Positions 55,087-64,000 of a stretch of 64,000 nucleotides of DNA are shown in pieces. Location: the NCBI RefSeq assembly GCF_011045095.1, contig NZ_JAALDL010000004.1:62001-126000 (forward strand), in the 5' to 3' direction. The translations under genes and the position numbers were made by a program. This DNA is from Grimontia sedimenti. Its GTDB lineage: Bacteria; Pseudomonadota; Gammaproteobacteria; Enterobacterales; Vibrionaceae. Each line of letters begins with the position of its first letter. Position 1 is the stretch's first letter. The notes beneath the pieces were generated by a model. That model was not told the DNA's origin. It searched no databases and worked only from the letters and a program-made list of their open reading frames with translations.

Positions 55087-58000
55087 GTGGCTTCGCTGTC
55101 AGCGCCTGCCGAAAGGGAGAGTTTCCTTTTTTTGACTCATGGTTCGGATGACAGAATGACGCCAACGACAGCGCCCACATCTTCTAAGGACGTATTTCCA
55201 GAGAATGCGGTTTTGATCCGCGTGATGCTGTTGTTTCTGGGCTGTCTGATTGAGTCGCTGTATGCCATCTACTTTTTACGCCAACCCAACAGTGCCGCGT
55301 TTATTTGGTATACCAATGGTTTCAGTATCGCCATGATCGCTCTGGCTCCTCCCAGCCAGCGTTTTGCCCTTGTTGGCACTGCTTTTGTTGCCATCTTACT
55401 TTCCAATATTATTTTCGGTGATGACCCTCTACAAAGTATTCAACTCTCAGCCGCAAACAGCACGACCATCATTCTTGGCAGCCTGTCTCTGGTGCTGATC
55501 AGTCGGTACGCTGAACCTTTCCTTTCTCTCAAAGCGTTTAGCTTTTTTGTCCTCTTTACGGTCATCCTTGTGCCTATTTCGGGCGCAGTCCTCGGCGGTT
55601 GGGTACTCAATCGAGAATTATCCATTCCTTTTGAAGTCGTTGCCCCGGCATGGTATCTGGGAGATGTTATCGGTTTTCTCGCCATCACCCCATTGACCTA
55701 CACCTTGCTGCAGCGAGATAAAGAACTGCCTTCCAGCATTTATCGACCCACGACCGTCCTCACTATCTTCGCTATCGCAGCGCTTTCTGGATGGCTGCTC
55801 ACCCATGTCACTTTCCCGTTCATTGCTATCGCTATCGCGTTAACCCTGGCTGGTGCTGTCTTAGATAGACTCTCAGCGTTTTTTACCGCCTTTGTCGTGT
55901 CAATCACCTTGGACCTGCTCTTGGTTAGCCCGGGGGAGAATCTGTTGCTCTCGGTTGAATCTTCCAGCCCAACAGCGCTGCTTCTTCCCATCAGTGGAGC
56001 CATGTTACTGGGTGCCATTCTAGCGGTGAAATCAGCACGTCTACTGCACATTCAAAAAATGAGTGATGAGCGCGCAGAGTTATTTTCAAATGCCATGCAA
56101 TCTTCTGTCATCGGTACAGTGATGGTGCAGCCTGATGGCAAAATGAGTAATGCGAATCGAAGCTTCATTGACCTGATTGGCTACACCGGGGAAGAGTTGG
56201 AAAACAAAACCTTCCGTCAATTGGTTTTTCATCGCGACAAAGACACCGCCAATGAACAGCTCCAACTCCTTACTCAAAGCAAAATCAGTAACTTCCAAGC
56301 TGAAGTCCGCCTGACCCGCAAAAACAAGCAAGTCGTTTGGACACGTATAGCCGTTTCTATCATCCGGGATAAATGGACGGGTAACACCCAGCAATACATC
56401 TATCAGGTTCAGGATATTGATAAAGACCGCCGCTTTGATGACGAGCGGAAAATGTGGTCCAAGAAATTTGAGTTCGCTCTCGGCATTAACCATACCGCCG
56501 TCTACGAAATGGAGTGCCACACTAAATACTTGCAACTTTCCGAAAATTCCGAACAAGCCATTGGCATTAAAGCCACTGAAGTTAAACGCCTTTACGAATG
56601 GATGTCCCGTATTCACCCCGAAGACCTGCGCGAATACCAGCATACGTTAACCCGAAATGGGGGGCATTCAGGGGCGATCGAATACCGCTTGTTGGATGAT
56701 AACGAGCGATATCGCTGGGTAAGGGACAATTGCCAACCTATTGAATATGACAGCCACGGCATGACGACTAAAGTGATTGGTACCATTGCCGACATTGATG
56801 ACGAAAGAGCGTTGTCCCTGCAAGAAGCCATGGCAGCCAAACAAACCGAATTGGTCGGCCAGGTGTGTGATTTTGGCCTTTGGGAATATACGCCTGAAAC
56901 AGAACAGCTCTATTGGAACGAAGAAATGTACGCCTTGTATGAGCTACAAAATGGCGAGCACATGACGACATCTCTTTGGCGGGAAAGAGTACTGCCTTCA
57001 GACCGCCATCAGCTTGATTCTGTGTTCAACATCACCCGCATGAACAACGATCAGCTCAGTTTCAACATCCAGGTACAAAACGCGCATGGACATGTGGTGT
57101 ACCATCATATTTTGGCCAGAGTTATTCATTCTGAATCGGGTTCCCGTTTGGTCGGGCTATGTCAGGAAACCACCTTAATCCAGCGGGAAAACGTACAGCT
57201 CGAACGTGAAAACCTTTTGCTGGCTACGGCAGCGGAATCCGTCACAGATGGCATCGTCGCGCTGGACTCCCTGCTCCGGATAACCTTTATCAACCGCCAT
57301 GCCTCGGTATTCACTGGCTTCTCCCCAGAAGAGCTGGTAGGTACTAACATCGACGAACAATTCAACATCTTTGATCGCCAGAACCAATACACCTTTGCGC
57401 ACCTGCTCTCGGCCTATCACCAAGACTTCCGTTTGAGGGGCACCTTTACCCTGCAAACTGAACACAATCAGGAACAGTTGGTGTATTTAGAAACGACCCC
57501 TGTCATCCTCGACGGCGCAGCGCCCAACGGCTGGGTACTGACCTTCCACTATCAAACAGCGACGGTAGAAGAGAGGATTGCAAGACTGGAAGAGAAGTCA
57601 GCAATAGATATGCTCACGAAGTTGCCAAACCAACGCGCGTTTGAACATAGCTTACAAAGCCACATCGACAGCTTAAAGGGCACAGAACCCCATGCTTTAG
57701 CGGTGATAGAAGTCAGTGGGCTCGACATTCTGACGGACGCCTTCGGGGAGCAGATCCGTGATCAACTCATTAAATCGGCAGCACTTTTAATCAAGGCGTT
57801 GGGTAAAGAGCGCGTTGCCAGAATCAGTGACACCCAATTTGGCATGCTGCTGGAGCATGAATCCGTCGAACACGCTCGCGCCTCTCTGGTCACACTGGCA
57901 GAGAAAATTGGCGCGTTGAAGTACCAACAAGGTGACTTTTCCTACCCATTAGGATGCTCAATGGGTTTGACTGCAGCAGACGACCCTAGCAACACACCAT

Positions 58001-58920
58001 TCCAGCTCATCTATCAAGCGCAGGTGGCATTGGAGTCCATCACTGAGGGCAGTCAGCACGCAATTTCAATCTTTGATGCATCCTTGCTTAACGACGGCAT
58101 TTCTTTCCGTCGCGACTTTTTGCTGCAGCGTATCGATACCGCCATCTCTACGAATTCATTCAGTCTTTTAAGCATGCCTATCATTCCTACTAATCAGGAA
58201 GACCAAACCTGGCATGAGCTTTTGGTCAGGCTGATCACAGAAGACGGCGATCTTTTATTACCCGCAGAATTCTTGGCTGCTGCTGAACCCACAGGCCGAT
58301 TGATCAGCATTGAGCGCTGGGTCTTCAATGAAGTGCTGGTCACGCAAGCGTCTGCACTGGCGCAAACCGGTATGTCGGTCGCGGTAAACATCTCTTCGGG
58401 TGCCTTCTACAACGAGAGCTTCATGATTTATTGCTTAGATTTAATAAAGAAAAGTACCTTACCCGCCCAACAACTTTGTATAGAAGTAAAAGAAAGCACC
58501 CTTTTGATTGACACCGTGCGTTCACAACAAATTGTTTCCTCCCTGAGAAAGCTGGGTTGTGAGGTCGCCGTTGACAGTTTCGGCGCGGAACTGACATCGT
58601 TCGGGTATCTACGTAAATTCAATATCAGCCTGCTCAAGATTGATGGCAGCATTATTTCCATGATGAAATCGAGCAAGGTCGACAGGCGTATCGTTGAATC
58701 CATCAAACAAGTCAGCGACTCGCTCAAAGTCAAAACCGCAGCACAGAAAGTGAATTCTGATGAAGACCTACGTCAGGTGATGGAAGTTGGACTGGATTAC
58801 ACACAAGGCTACATATACGGTGAACCTGTTCCCCTCGCCAGGATCATTTCTTCCTACAAAATGGGGCTGGGGCATACATACGCGAAAGAAGGGATGAACA
58901 AAAGAAAGACAGCGGGTTAA
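55087..58920 (+). CDS. Large membrane sensor with PAS domains and degenerate GGDEF-EAL
   Basis: 1277 residues. An N-terminal MASE1-like region of about eight membrane helices (about 40-320) is followed by four PAS-type segments (about 330-830), then GGDEF-like and EAL-like domains. The GGDEF signature is replaced by SDTQF (RVARISDTQFGM), so no cyclase activity is expected. In the EAL part, DDFGTG is replaced by DSFGAE and EGVE by QKVN, though Glu of HELLVRL remains, so breakdown is unlikely too. It probably works as a c-di-GMP- or ligand-sensing regulator. Start is uncertain: GTG 55087 or ATG 55156 (1254 residues). Confidence 0.85.
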   Translation: MASLSAPAERESFLFLTHGSDDRMTPTTAPTSSKDVFPENAVLIRVMLLFLGCLIESLYAIYFLRQPNSAAFIWYTNGFSIAMIALAPPSQRFALVGTAFVAILLSNIIFGDDPLQSIQLSAANSTTIILGSLSLVLISRYAEPFLSLKAFSFFVLFTVILVPISGAVLGGWVLNRELSIPFEVVAPAWYLGDVIGFLAITPLTYTLLQRDKELPSSIYRPTTVLTIFAIAALSGWLLTHVTFPFIAIAIALTLAGAVLDRLSAFFTAFVVSITLDLLLVSPGENLLLSVESSSPTALLLPISGAMLLGAILAVKSARLLHIQKMSDERAELFSNAMQSSVIGTVMVQPDGKMSNANRSFIDLIGYTGEELENKTFRQLVFHRDKDTANEQLQLLTQSKISNFQAEVRLTRKNKQVVWTRIAVSIIRDKWTGNTQQYIYQVQDIDKDRRFDDERKMWSKKFEFALGINHTAVYEMECHTKYLQLSENSEQAIGIKATEVKRLYEWMSRIHPEDLREYQHTLTRNGGHSGAIEYRLLDDNERYRWVRDNCQPIEYDSHGMTTKVIGTIADIDDERALSLQEAMAAKQTELVGQVCDFGLWEYTPETEQLYWNEEMYALYELQNGEHMTTSLWRERVLPSDRHQLDSVFNITRMNNDQLSFNIQVQNAHGHVVYHHILARVIHSESGSRLVGLCQETTLIQRENVQLERENLLLATAAESVTDGIVALDSLLRITFINRHASVFTGFSPEELVGTNIDEQFNIFDRQNQYTFAHLLSAYHQDFRLRGTFTLQTEHNQEQLVYLETTPVILDGAAPNGWVLTFHYQTATVEERIARLEEKSAIDMLTKLPNQRAFEHSLQSHIDSLKGTEPHALAVIEVSGLDILTDAFGEQIRDQLIKSAALLIKALGKERVARISDTQFGMLLEHESVEHARASLVTLAEKIGALKYQQGDFSYPLGCSMGLTAADDPSNTPFQLIYQAQVALESITEGSQHAISIFDASLLNDGISFRRDFLLQRIDTAISTNSFSLLSMPIIPTNQEDQTWHELLVRLITEDGDLLLPAEFLAAAEPTGRLISIERWVFNEVLVTQASALAQTGMSVAVNISSGAFYNESFMIYCLDLIKKSTLPAQQLCIEVKESTLLIDTVRSQQIVSSLRKLGCEVAVDSFGAELTSFGYLRKFNISLLKIDGSIISMMKSSKVDRRIVESIKQVSDSLKVKTAAQKVNSDEDLRQVMEVGLDYTQGYIYGEPVPLARIISSYKMGLGHTYAKEGMNKRKTAG

Positions 58921-59021
58921 CACCCTATCCTCGTCACAGACTCACAGCACATACCTTCCCATCGCTGTCGATTTATCATTCAATCATCACTCTCACAGGC
59001 GTCATTAGCAGGGACTGACAC

Positions 59022-60209
59022 ATGGTGAATTGTGATTATTTGATCATCGGCGCGGGTATCGTCGGCCTCAGTGTGGCCAATGAGCTCCAGCAACGAGAGC
59101 CCAACGCCAGAGTCGTGGTTGTCGAAAAAGAAGCCCAACCCGCCAGTCACCAAACCGGACGCAACAGCGGTGTGATCCATGCCGGTGTCTACTACACGCC
59201 CGGCAGTATGAAGGCCCGCTTTTGCAAAGAAGGGAATCAGGCCATCAAAGCCTTCTGTACCGAGCACCACATCCCTTTCGAAGAGTGCGGCAAGCTACTG
59301 GTCGCCACCAGCGAGATTGAACTTGAACGCATGGAAGCATTAAAAATCCGGGCGGCTGACAACGAACTGGAATTCGATGTGCTGGACGCCGCACAGCTTA
59401 AGGAAAAAGAGCCAAATATCAGTGGGCTTGGTGCCATCTTTGTCCCTTCGACAGGCATCGTCAGCTACCGCCAAATCTGCGAAAAACTCGGAAGTATGAT
59501 CAAGGAGTGCGGTGGGGATGTTTTCTATAGTTATCCTGTTGAGTACATTCAGGAATCTAAAGATGGCGTGACTGTGGTGGCGGGTGAACAAACGTTCCAT
59601 ACCGGCAAGCTGATTGCCTGCGCAGGCATTATGTCAGACCGCATTGTGCGTATGCTGGGAGAGACGCCCGATTTCCAAATGGTGCCGTTTCGGGGAGATT
59701 ACTACCAGTTGGCGACTGAGCATAATGCCATTATCAGCAGCCTGATTTATCCCATCCCTGACCCTGCTTTGCCCTTCCTCGGCGTTCACCTGACCAAAAT
59801 GATTGATGGCTCGGTCACTGTTGGCCCAAATGCGGTGCTAAGTCTTGCCCGTGAAGGCTACACCCGCTTTTCTTTCTCTCCAAATGACGTGGTTGAAATG
59901 CTGCAATATCCGGGTTTCTACAAGGTGATTCGCCGCAACTTCAAATCGGCGATGAAAGAGCTGCGCAATGGTTTCTGGAAGCCGGGATACTTAAAAGAAG
60001 TGCAGAAGTATTGTCCTTCTCTCACCAATCAGGATTTGCTTTCCTACCCCTCGGGTATTCGCGCTCAAGCGGTCTACCAAAATGGCGATCTGGCTGATGA
60101 TTTCCTGTTCCACAAAACCGAGCACGCATTAGTTGTTTGCAATGCACCTTCACCGGCAGCGACATCTTGCTTTCCTATCGCCAAACATATCGTCGAACAA
60201 CTCAACTAG
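59022..60209 (+). CDS. lhgO: L-2-hydroxyglutarate oxidase/dehydrogenase
   Basis: 395-residue FAD enzyme of the DAO family. DYLIIGAGIVGLSVANEL is the FAD-binding GxGxxG at about 5-22; HQTGRNSGVIHAGVYYTPGS is the LhgO/YgaF family signature. It oxidises L-2-hydroxyglutarate to 2-oxoglutarate, feeding electrons to the membrane quinones. AGGGA precedes ATG. Stand-alone gene here, without the csiD/gab genes that accompany it in E. coli. Confidence 0.92.
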   Translation: MVNCDYLIIGAGIVGLSVANELQQREPNARVVVVEKEAQPASHQTGRNSGVIHAGVYYTPGSMKARFCKEGNQAIKAFCTEHHIPFEECGKLLVATSEIELERMEALKIRAADNELEFDVLDAAQLKEKEPNISGLGAIFVPSTGIVSYRQICEKLGSMIKECGGDVFYSYPVEYIQESKDGVTVVAGEQTFHTGKLIACAGIMSDRIVRMLGETPDFQMVPFRGDYYQLATEHNAIISSLIYPIPDPALPFLGVHLTKMIDGSVTVGPNAVLSLAREGYTRFSFSPNDVVEMLQYPGFYKVIRRNFKSAMKELRNGFWKPGYLKEVQKYCPSLTNQDLLSYPSGIRAQAVYQNGDLADDFLFHKTEHALVVCNAPSPAATSCFPIAKHIVEQLN

Positions 60210-60222
60210 ACCTGCTCAAAAA

Positions 60223-60249
60223 GCGCGCTAACACCTTGTGTGTTAGCGC
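60223..60249. terminator. Hairpin after lhgO
   Basis: Ten-pair stem GCGCTAACAC / GTGTTAGCGC with loop CTTGT. On the + strand only AAAATTTCT follows, so it is not a standard terminator for lhgO; on the minus strand it is followed by CTTTTTG. It may still block 3' decay of the lhgO transcript. Confidence 0.5.
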
Positions 60250-60364
60250 AAAATTTCTATCTTTAGCTGCCCCGATACCGACAAATTTCTTTCCTTTTTT
60301 AAAGGTCAGGCATAGCATCGTCGCCTCTATTCACTAAGAACAAAAACAACAATCAGAAGTGACG

Positions 60365-61480
60365 ATGAAAAAAGCCATTCTTCTGCTGTCAGCAACCCTG
60401 CTTGCTGGCTGCTCGTCAGCGCCCGAAACCCCGGACTGCAATTGCGATAACACACCGCCACCTGTGACCAGCCAACCCGTGTCTGATGCCAATAAAAAGG
60501 CAATCAACGCCCTGTTCGCTTACATTGCCAAAGAAGCGAAAAAACAATGGGGCGACGATGAGTATGTCGAGTCCAGCAAACACCGCTATGTGAAGTATCT
60601 GGACGGTTATCAGACCCGAGCACACATCGACTTTGAGGCAGGTAAGATCTATGTTTCTACCGTTGCTCAACGCCAGCCGATGGAGAAGCTGCAAAAAGCC
60701 ATCGTTCAAACGGTATTAATGCCCGCTGACCCCAAGCACGTCGAGCAGTTTACGGACAAAGATATTGAGCTCACCGGAAAGCCGTTTTTCCTCGGTCAGA
60801 TTGTCGATCAGGAAGGCAAGTCGATTGAGTGGGAATGGCGCGCAAACCGCTTTGCGGATTACCTCATCGATAACAAGCTGCAAAGTAAAATCATCAAACG
60901 CGGCAAAGCTTATTACGTGCAGATTGATATGGTGAAAGACCATTTGGAGCAGCGTGAATACCAGTATGCACACTATGTTCGCGACGCCTCAAAGCGTTAC
61001 GACATTCCAGAAGATCTGATTTACGCAGTGATCAAAACCGAAAGCAGCTTCAACCCTTATGCGGTCAGCCATGCGGGTGCGTACGGTTTGATGCAGGTGA
61101 TCCCGAAAACAGCGGGTGCGGATGTGTTTAATCTGGTGAAGAAAAAGCCGGGAATGCCGACCAAAGAGTACCTGTTCGATCCCGCAAATAACATCGACAC
61201 AGGTACAGCGTATCTGCACATTCTGAAAACCCGTTATCTGCGTGATGTAAAGAATGCGTCATCCAAGCACTTCAGCATGATTTCCGCCTACAACGGCGGC
61301 ACGGGCGGTGTTCTGGCCACCTTCCATAACGATCGCAAACAGGCGATGGTAGCGCTTAACCGCAAGTCTCCGCGTCAGGTCTACGATGCCCTGACAGCCC
61401 GACACCCGAAAGACGAGGCGAGACGCTACCTGCAGAAGGTGCTCTACTTCCAGAAAGACTTTAATGAAGGGAAAATTTAA
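60365..61480 (+). CDS. mltC: Membrane-bound lytic murein transglycosylase C
   Basis: 371-residue lipoprotein (lipobox LLAGC, Cys17). After an N-terminal DUF3393-like domain comes the SLT domain: IKTESSFNPYAVSHAGAYGLMQVIPKTAG with the catalytic Glu, and ISAYNGGTGG. It cleaves peptidoglycan between MurNAc and GlcNAc from the outer membrane side. ATG 60365 preferred over GTG 60359, from which it is two codons away. Confidence 0.95.
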   Translation: MKKAILLLSATLLAGCSSAPETPDCNCDNTPPPVTSQPVSDANKKAINALFAYIAKEAKKQWGDDEYVESSKHRYVKYLDGYQTRAHIDFEAGKIYVSTVAQRQPMEKLQKAIVQTVLMPADPKHVEQFTDKDIELTGKPFFLGQIVDQEGKSIEWEWRANRFADYLIDNKLQSKIIKRGKAYYVQIDMVKDHLEQREYQYAHYVRDASKRYDIPEDLIYAVIKTESSFNPYAVSHAGAYGLMQVIPKTAGADVFNLVKKKPGMPTKEYLFDPANNIDTGTAYLHILKTRYLRDVKNASSKHFSMISAYNGGTGGVLATFHNDRKQAMVALNRKSPRQVYDALTARHPKDEARRYLQKVLYFQKDFNEGKI

Positions 61481-61509
61481 GCAGTCACCAGAAATGGTTT
61501 AACTGGAAA

Positions 61510-61536
61510 CGCGAAGTCATTTACTTCGCGTTTTTC
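61510..61536 (+). terminator. Terminator after mltC, overlapping the rhodanese gene end
   Basis: ACGCGAAGT / ACTTCGCGT stem around CATTT, followed by TTTTC. The stem lies inside the last codons of the convergent rhodanese gene. Confidence 0.78.
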
Positions 61537-61871
61537 ATTTCTTCAAAACCACCTGCATTGTGAAGATTGGTGAAGCCTTTGCTCAACAGATATTGATAGG
61601 CTGCACCCGAGCGTACACCACTTCGGCAATACAACACCAACGGTGTGTCTTTATCTAAATGCTGGATGTGCTTATCCAGCTCCGTCACCGGGTAATTCAG
61701 TGCACCACTCAGGTGGCCATCATCGAATTCACCCGGCGTGCGAACATCCACCACCATCGCGCCCTGCTCAATCATTTCCCAACCATACTCCGCGCGCTCG
61801 GTTGCCGAAGCCACAGGTGCCACCAGCAAGGCGCTACAAAGTGTCAGGGTTAATGCGATTGTTCTGTTCAT
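61521..61871 (-). CDS. Periplasmic rhodanese-like protein
   Basis: 116 residues with a signal peptide ending VASATE. VVDVRTPGEFDDGHLSGALNYP and the active-site loop LVLYCRSGVRSG with its Cys are the rhodanese signature. Single-domain periplasmic rhodaneses (PspE type) transfer sulfur to thiol acceptors. Next to msrA on the same strand, 21 bases apart, suggesting a shared role in thiol or oxidative stress. Confidence 0.9.
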   Translation of the reverse strand: MNRTIALTLTLCSALLVAPVASATERAEYGWEMIEQGAMVVDVRTPGEFDDGHLSGALNYPVTELDKHIQHLDKDTPLVLYCRSGVRSGAAYQYLLSKGFTNLHNAGGFEEMKNAK

Positions 61872-61892
61872 TCCTTCATCCTTGGCTTTAAT

Positions 61893-62369
61893 CTATCTCT
61901 TCTTGTATTTATGTAATAAATCCAGAGGGATATGGCAATAGTCATCAGGGAAACGGGTCAGCCTATCTTGATGCTCATCATCACTCGGCACATAGTTACT
62001 CAGGGGCAAGACTTCCACCACAATCTTTTCCGCATCTTTCCTGGCCGCAATGAATTCGCGGGCAATGGTCAAATGCTCAGGATGATTGCTGTATATGCCT
62101 GTGCGGTATTTCTCGCCGACATCTTCGCCTTGCTGGTTCACGCTGTAAGGGTCGATGATTTCAAAGAAATATTCCATCAGCGTCATGACAGAGACCGTGT
62201 CAGGGTCGAATTGTGTTCGCACACATTCGGCATAACCATCATAAGGTGTGGCCGTTGAATCGCTGGTGCCATTAGCCCTTCCCGCTTCTGTGGATATCAC
62301 ACCTGGCAAGTGGCGCATAAATTCCTGAACGCCCCACAGGCAACCGCCTGCAAAGTAGATCTCTTCCAA
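61893..62369 (-). CDS. msrA: Peptide methionine sulfoxide reductase MsrA
   Basis: 158 residues. The catalytic GGCLWG (Cys10; GCFWG is commoner) and DPYSVNQQGEDVGEKYRTGIY are diagnostic. It repairs methionine-S-sulfoxide. Cytoplasmic form with few extra residues; a C-terminal Cys (DDYCHIPLD) could act as resolving cysteine. Start ATG 62369 is preceded by GGGAGGATAG. Confidence 0.9.
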   Translation of the reverse strand: MEEIYFAGGCLWGVQEFMRHLPGVISTEAGRANGTSDSTATPYDGYAECVRTQFDPDTVSVMTLMEYFFEIIDPYSVNQQGEDVGEKYRTGIYSNHPEHLTIAREFIAARKDAEKIVVEVLPLSNYVPSDDEHQDRLTRFPDDYCHIPLDLLHKYKKR

Positions 62370-62418
62370 CTATCCTCCCACTAATCACAGCCGACGATAA
62401 GACACGCCTCATACGTTT

Positions 62419-62682
62419 ATACCCAAACGACCTGAAGGTGCTCGCATTCAGAGGTCATCAATGCGTTCAATTCAAGGCAAATTTCGCGAGGAATAGTGGT
62501 TCTATTTCCGTGGAATTTAACGAAGAAGTGGGCGCATTGAGGGCCTCCCTTCGGGCGAGTTGACTGACGTCGTGCTCGTTGTTGTCCCTTTTTGATGGAG
62601 GTGACTACACCTACAAAGGGACGCCGCGATCACAACGCCAGTCAATCTCGCTGAATCCGGCATCTTCAGGTTGTTTGGGTAT
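62419..62682. repeat. 264-bp terminal-inverted-repeat element, copy 2
   Basis: Same length, ends and two-hairpin plan as the element at 42055-42318, with about thirty scattered differences. Ends ATACCCAAACGACCTGAAG and ATCTTCAGGTTGTTTGGGTAT. At two stem positions the copies differ by paired changes (A42119/T42150 against T62483/A62514; T42222/A42256 against C62586/G62620). It runs into the 3' end of the GGDEF-EAL gene and supplies its stop codon. Confidence 0.85.
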
Positions 62683-64000
62683 ATGCATGATACAAGGCTG
62701 ACCGAGGGATGTGATCTTTATTTTTACTCAAGTAATCCAACCAGCCATCGACGGGCAAAGGTTTGGCAAAATAGTACCCTTGAGCTGACGCACATCCAAG
62801 CTGTCGTAACGTATCGACATGAGACCGCGTTTCCGCCCCTTCTGCGACGACGGCCAAATCCAACACTTTCGCCAGCTGGAGAATCGCCTTGGTGATTTCG
62901 TAATCAGACGGGGAGGTATTCACGTCTTTGATAAAGCTGCGGTCGAGCTTGATGTAATCGGCGGAGAGGTTTTTCAGCACAGAGAGAGAAGAATAGCCGG
63001 TACCAAAATCATCAATCGCTATCTTGTAGCCTTTGGCATGCAACATTTCGATGGTCCTGACACAGGTTTCAAAGTCCCGCATCATGTCCCGCTCGGTGAT
63101 TTCCAGAATCAATTGGCTGGGTTTGCATTCTGTCTTATCCAGAATGGTTTGGAGCTGCTCGGCCAAGTCCGTCATGTAGAACATCCTTGCCGAGAAGTTG
63201 ACCGAGATAAAGATATTGGAAGTATCAATGCCAGCGCGTTTCCACTCAGTCACCAGCTTGGCGACTTTACTGAATACCCACTTATCAATATCCACCACCA
63301 GATCTGATTTTTCAGCCACTTCCAAAAAAGCACTCGGCGGAAGTAAGCCAAGTCGTGGGTGTTGCCACCTCACTAACGCTTCTGCCCCGAGGATATTGCC
63401 TGTCGCCAAATTGACTTTGGGCTGGAAGAAAACCATCAATTCATCTTGGCTGACCGCATGGTGTAACCCGCGGCTCGTTTCGATGATGTCATTCACTTCC
63501 GTTGTCATTTCATCTGTGTAGATGCGGTAGCCATCGCGGCCGTTCCGTTTGGCATAATACATCGCGGTATCCGCATTTCTGATCAGGGTTTCACCATCAT
63601 GCCCGTGGTCAGGAAACTCGCAGACGCCAATGCTTGCAGACACAAAAATGGTATTGTCTTCAATGTAATAGGGCTTTCTTATCGCTTTGTTGATTCTCTG
63701 TGCCATCAGCATCCCATTTGCCAGGTCACTGTTGGGCATCAGGATCATAAATTCATCGCCGCCCATTCGGGACACGAAGCCTTTTTCGCCAATCAACAAA
63801 GAAAGTTTCTCCGCCACGTTAATCAGCAAGTTGTCACCCGCAGCATGACCCAGTGAGTCATTGATGGTTTTAAATTCATCAATATCCATGTAAAGCAGCA
63901 AGAAGTTGGTGCCGCTCTGCTTGGAATGGGAGATCTGCTTATCCAGCTCTTTCGAGGCCAACAGCCGGTTACCCAGCCCTGTCAGTGGATCGTGATGGGC
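62666..64000 (-). CDS. GGDEF-EAL c-di-GMP enzyme, N-terminus off the window edge
   Basis: The frame is open to the right edge (445 codons), so its sensor part is missing. It enters at the very start of the GGDEF domain (HDPLTGLGNRLLASKEL); the motif GGDEF is intact (RMGGDEFMI), and the EAL domain has GAEALVRWQHP, IDDFGTGYSSLSVL and EGAETR, so both halves may be active (EGVE is EGAE). The last four codons plus stop (T-Q-T-T-stop) are read from the end of the 264-bp repeat, so the original C-terminus may have been different. Confidence 0.9.
   Translation of the reverse strand, partial: AHHDPLTGLGNRLLASKELDKQISHSKQSGTNFLLLYMDIDEFKTINDSLGHAAGDNLLINVAEKLSLLIGEKGFVSRMGGDEFMILMPNSDLANGMLMAQRINKAIRKPYYIEDNTIFVSASIGVCEFPDHGHDGETLIRNADTAMYYAKRNGRDGYRIYTDEMTTEVNDIIETSRGLHHAVSQDELMVFFQPKVNLATGNILGAEALVRWQHPRLGLLPPSAFLEVAEKSDLVVDIDKWVFSKVAKLVTEWKRAGIDTSNIFISVNFSARMFYMTDLAEQLQTILDKTECKPSQLILEITERDMMRDFETCVRTIEMLHAKGYKIAIDDFGTGYSSLSVLKNLSADYIKLDRSFIKDVNTSPSDYEITKAILQLAKVLDLAVVAEGAETRSHVDTLRQLGCASAQGYYFAKPLPVDGWLDYLSKNKDHIPRSALYHAYTQTT

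Overview
The window looks like a chromosomal stretch of a marine gamma-proteobacterium of the family Vibrionaceae, most likely near Grimontia, Enterovibrio or Photobacterium. This is inferred from the gene set: OmpU-type porin, MltC, an OlsF-type ornithine-lipid synthase, many c-di-GMP proteins, and short palindromic intergenic repeats of Vibrionaceae style. I see no rRNA, tRNA, CRISPR array, prophage or complete insertion sequence. The moderate G+C is even throughout.

Layout. 1-9.6 kb: end of a porin gene, then an AcoR-like sigma-54 activator divergent from a glycerol ABC transporter operon (glpS, glpT, glpP, glpQ, DUF2160, glpV) with a good -24/-12 promoter. glpS carries a one-base frameshift. 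9.6-13.5 kb: hybrid histidine kinase divergent from a periplasmic solute-binding protein and a PilZ protein. 13.5-19.2 kb: hppD, DUF2750, an AraC regulator divergent from a DMT exporter, a small membrane protein, a cupin, a frameshifted nitrilase-family gene and a coiled-coil hypothetical. 19.4-30.2 kb: a galactoside-use locus (CUT1 ABC transporter, LacI-type regulator, GH36 alpha-galactosidase, GH2 beta-galactosidase). 30.2-37.1 kb: SDR, glutaredoxin-like protein, DUF2059, DgkA, then an outer-membrane operon with a short BamA-type barrel. 37.3-45.5 kb: solute-binding protein with GGDEF-EAL enzyme, lipoprotein, DUF1353, then a REC-EAL / small protein / hybrid kinase operon. 45.6-54.1 kb: cell-envelope and housekeeping genes including the OlsF-like enzyme. 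54.3-64 kb: MazG-type pyrophosphatase, a large sensor with degenerate GGDEF-EAL, LhgO, MltC, rhodanese, MsrA and the start-truncated part of another GGDEF-EAL gene.

Two themes run through the window. One is catabolism of glycerol and galactosides; together these enzymes could consume galactosyl-glycerols from algae, which is only an inference. The other is signalling through c-di-GMP: five proteins with PilZ, GGDEF or EAL domains, plus two hybrid kinases and two solute-binding sensors beside them.

Three families of terminal-inverted-repeat elements without transposase genes lie between genes. One is present twice, at identical length (264 bp), with compensatory base changes in its stems, and one copy supplies the last codons and stop of a GGDEF-EAL gene. 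Three genes are each broken by one missing base in or near a short homopolymer, so either the assembly has small errors or these genes are decaying or phase-variable.
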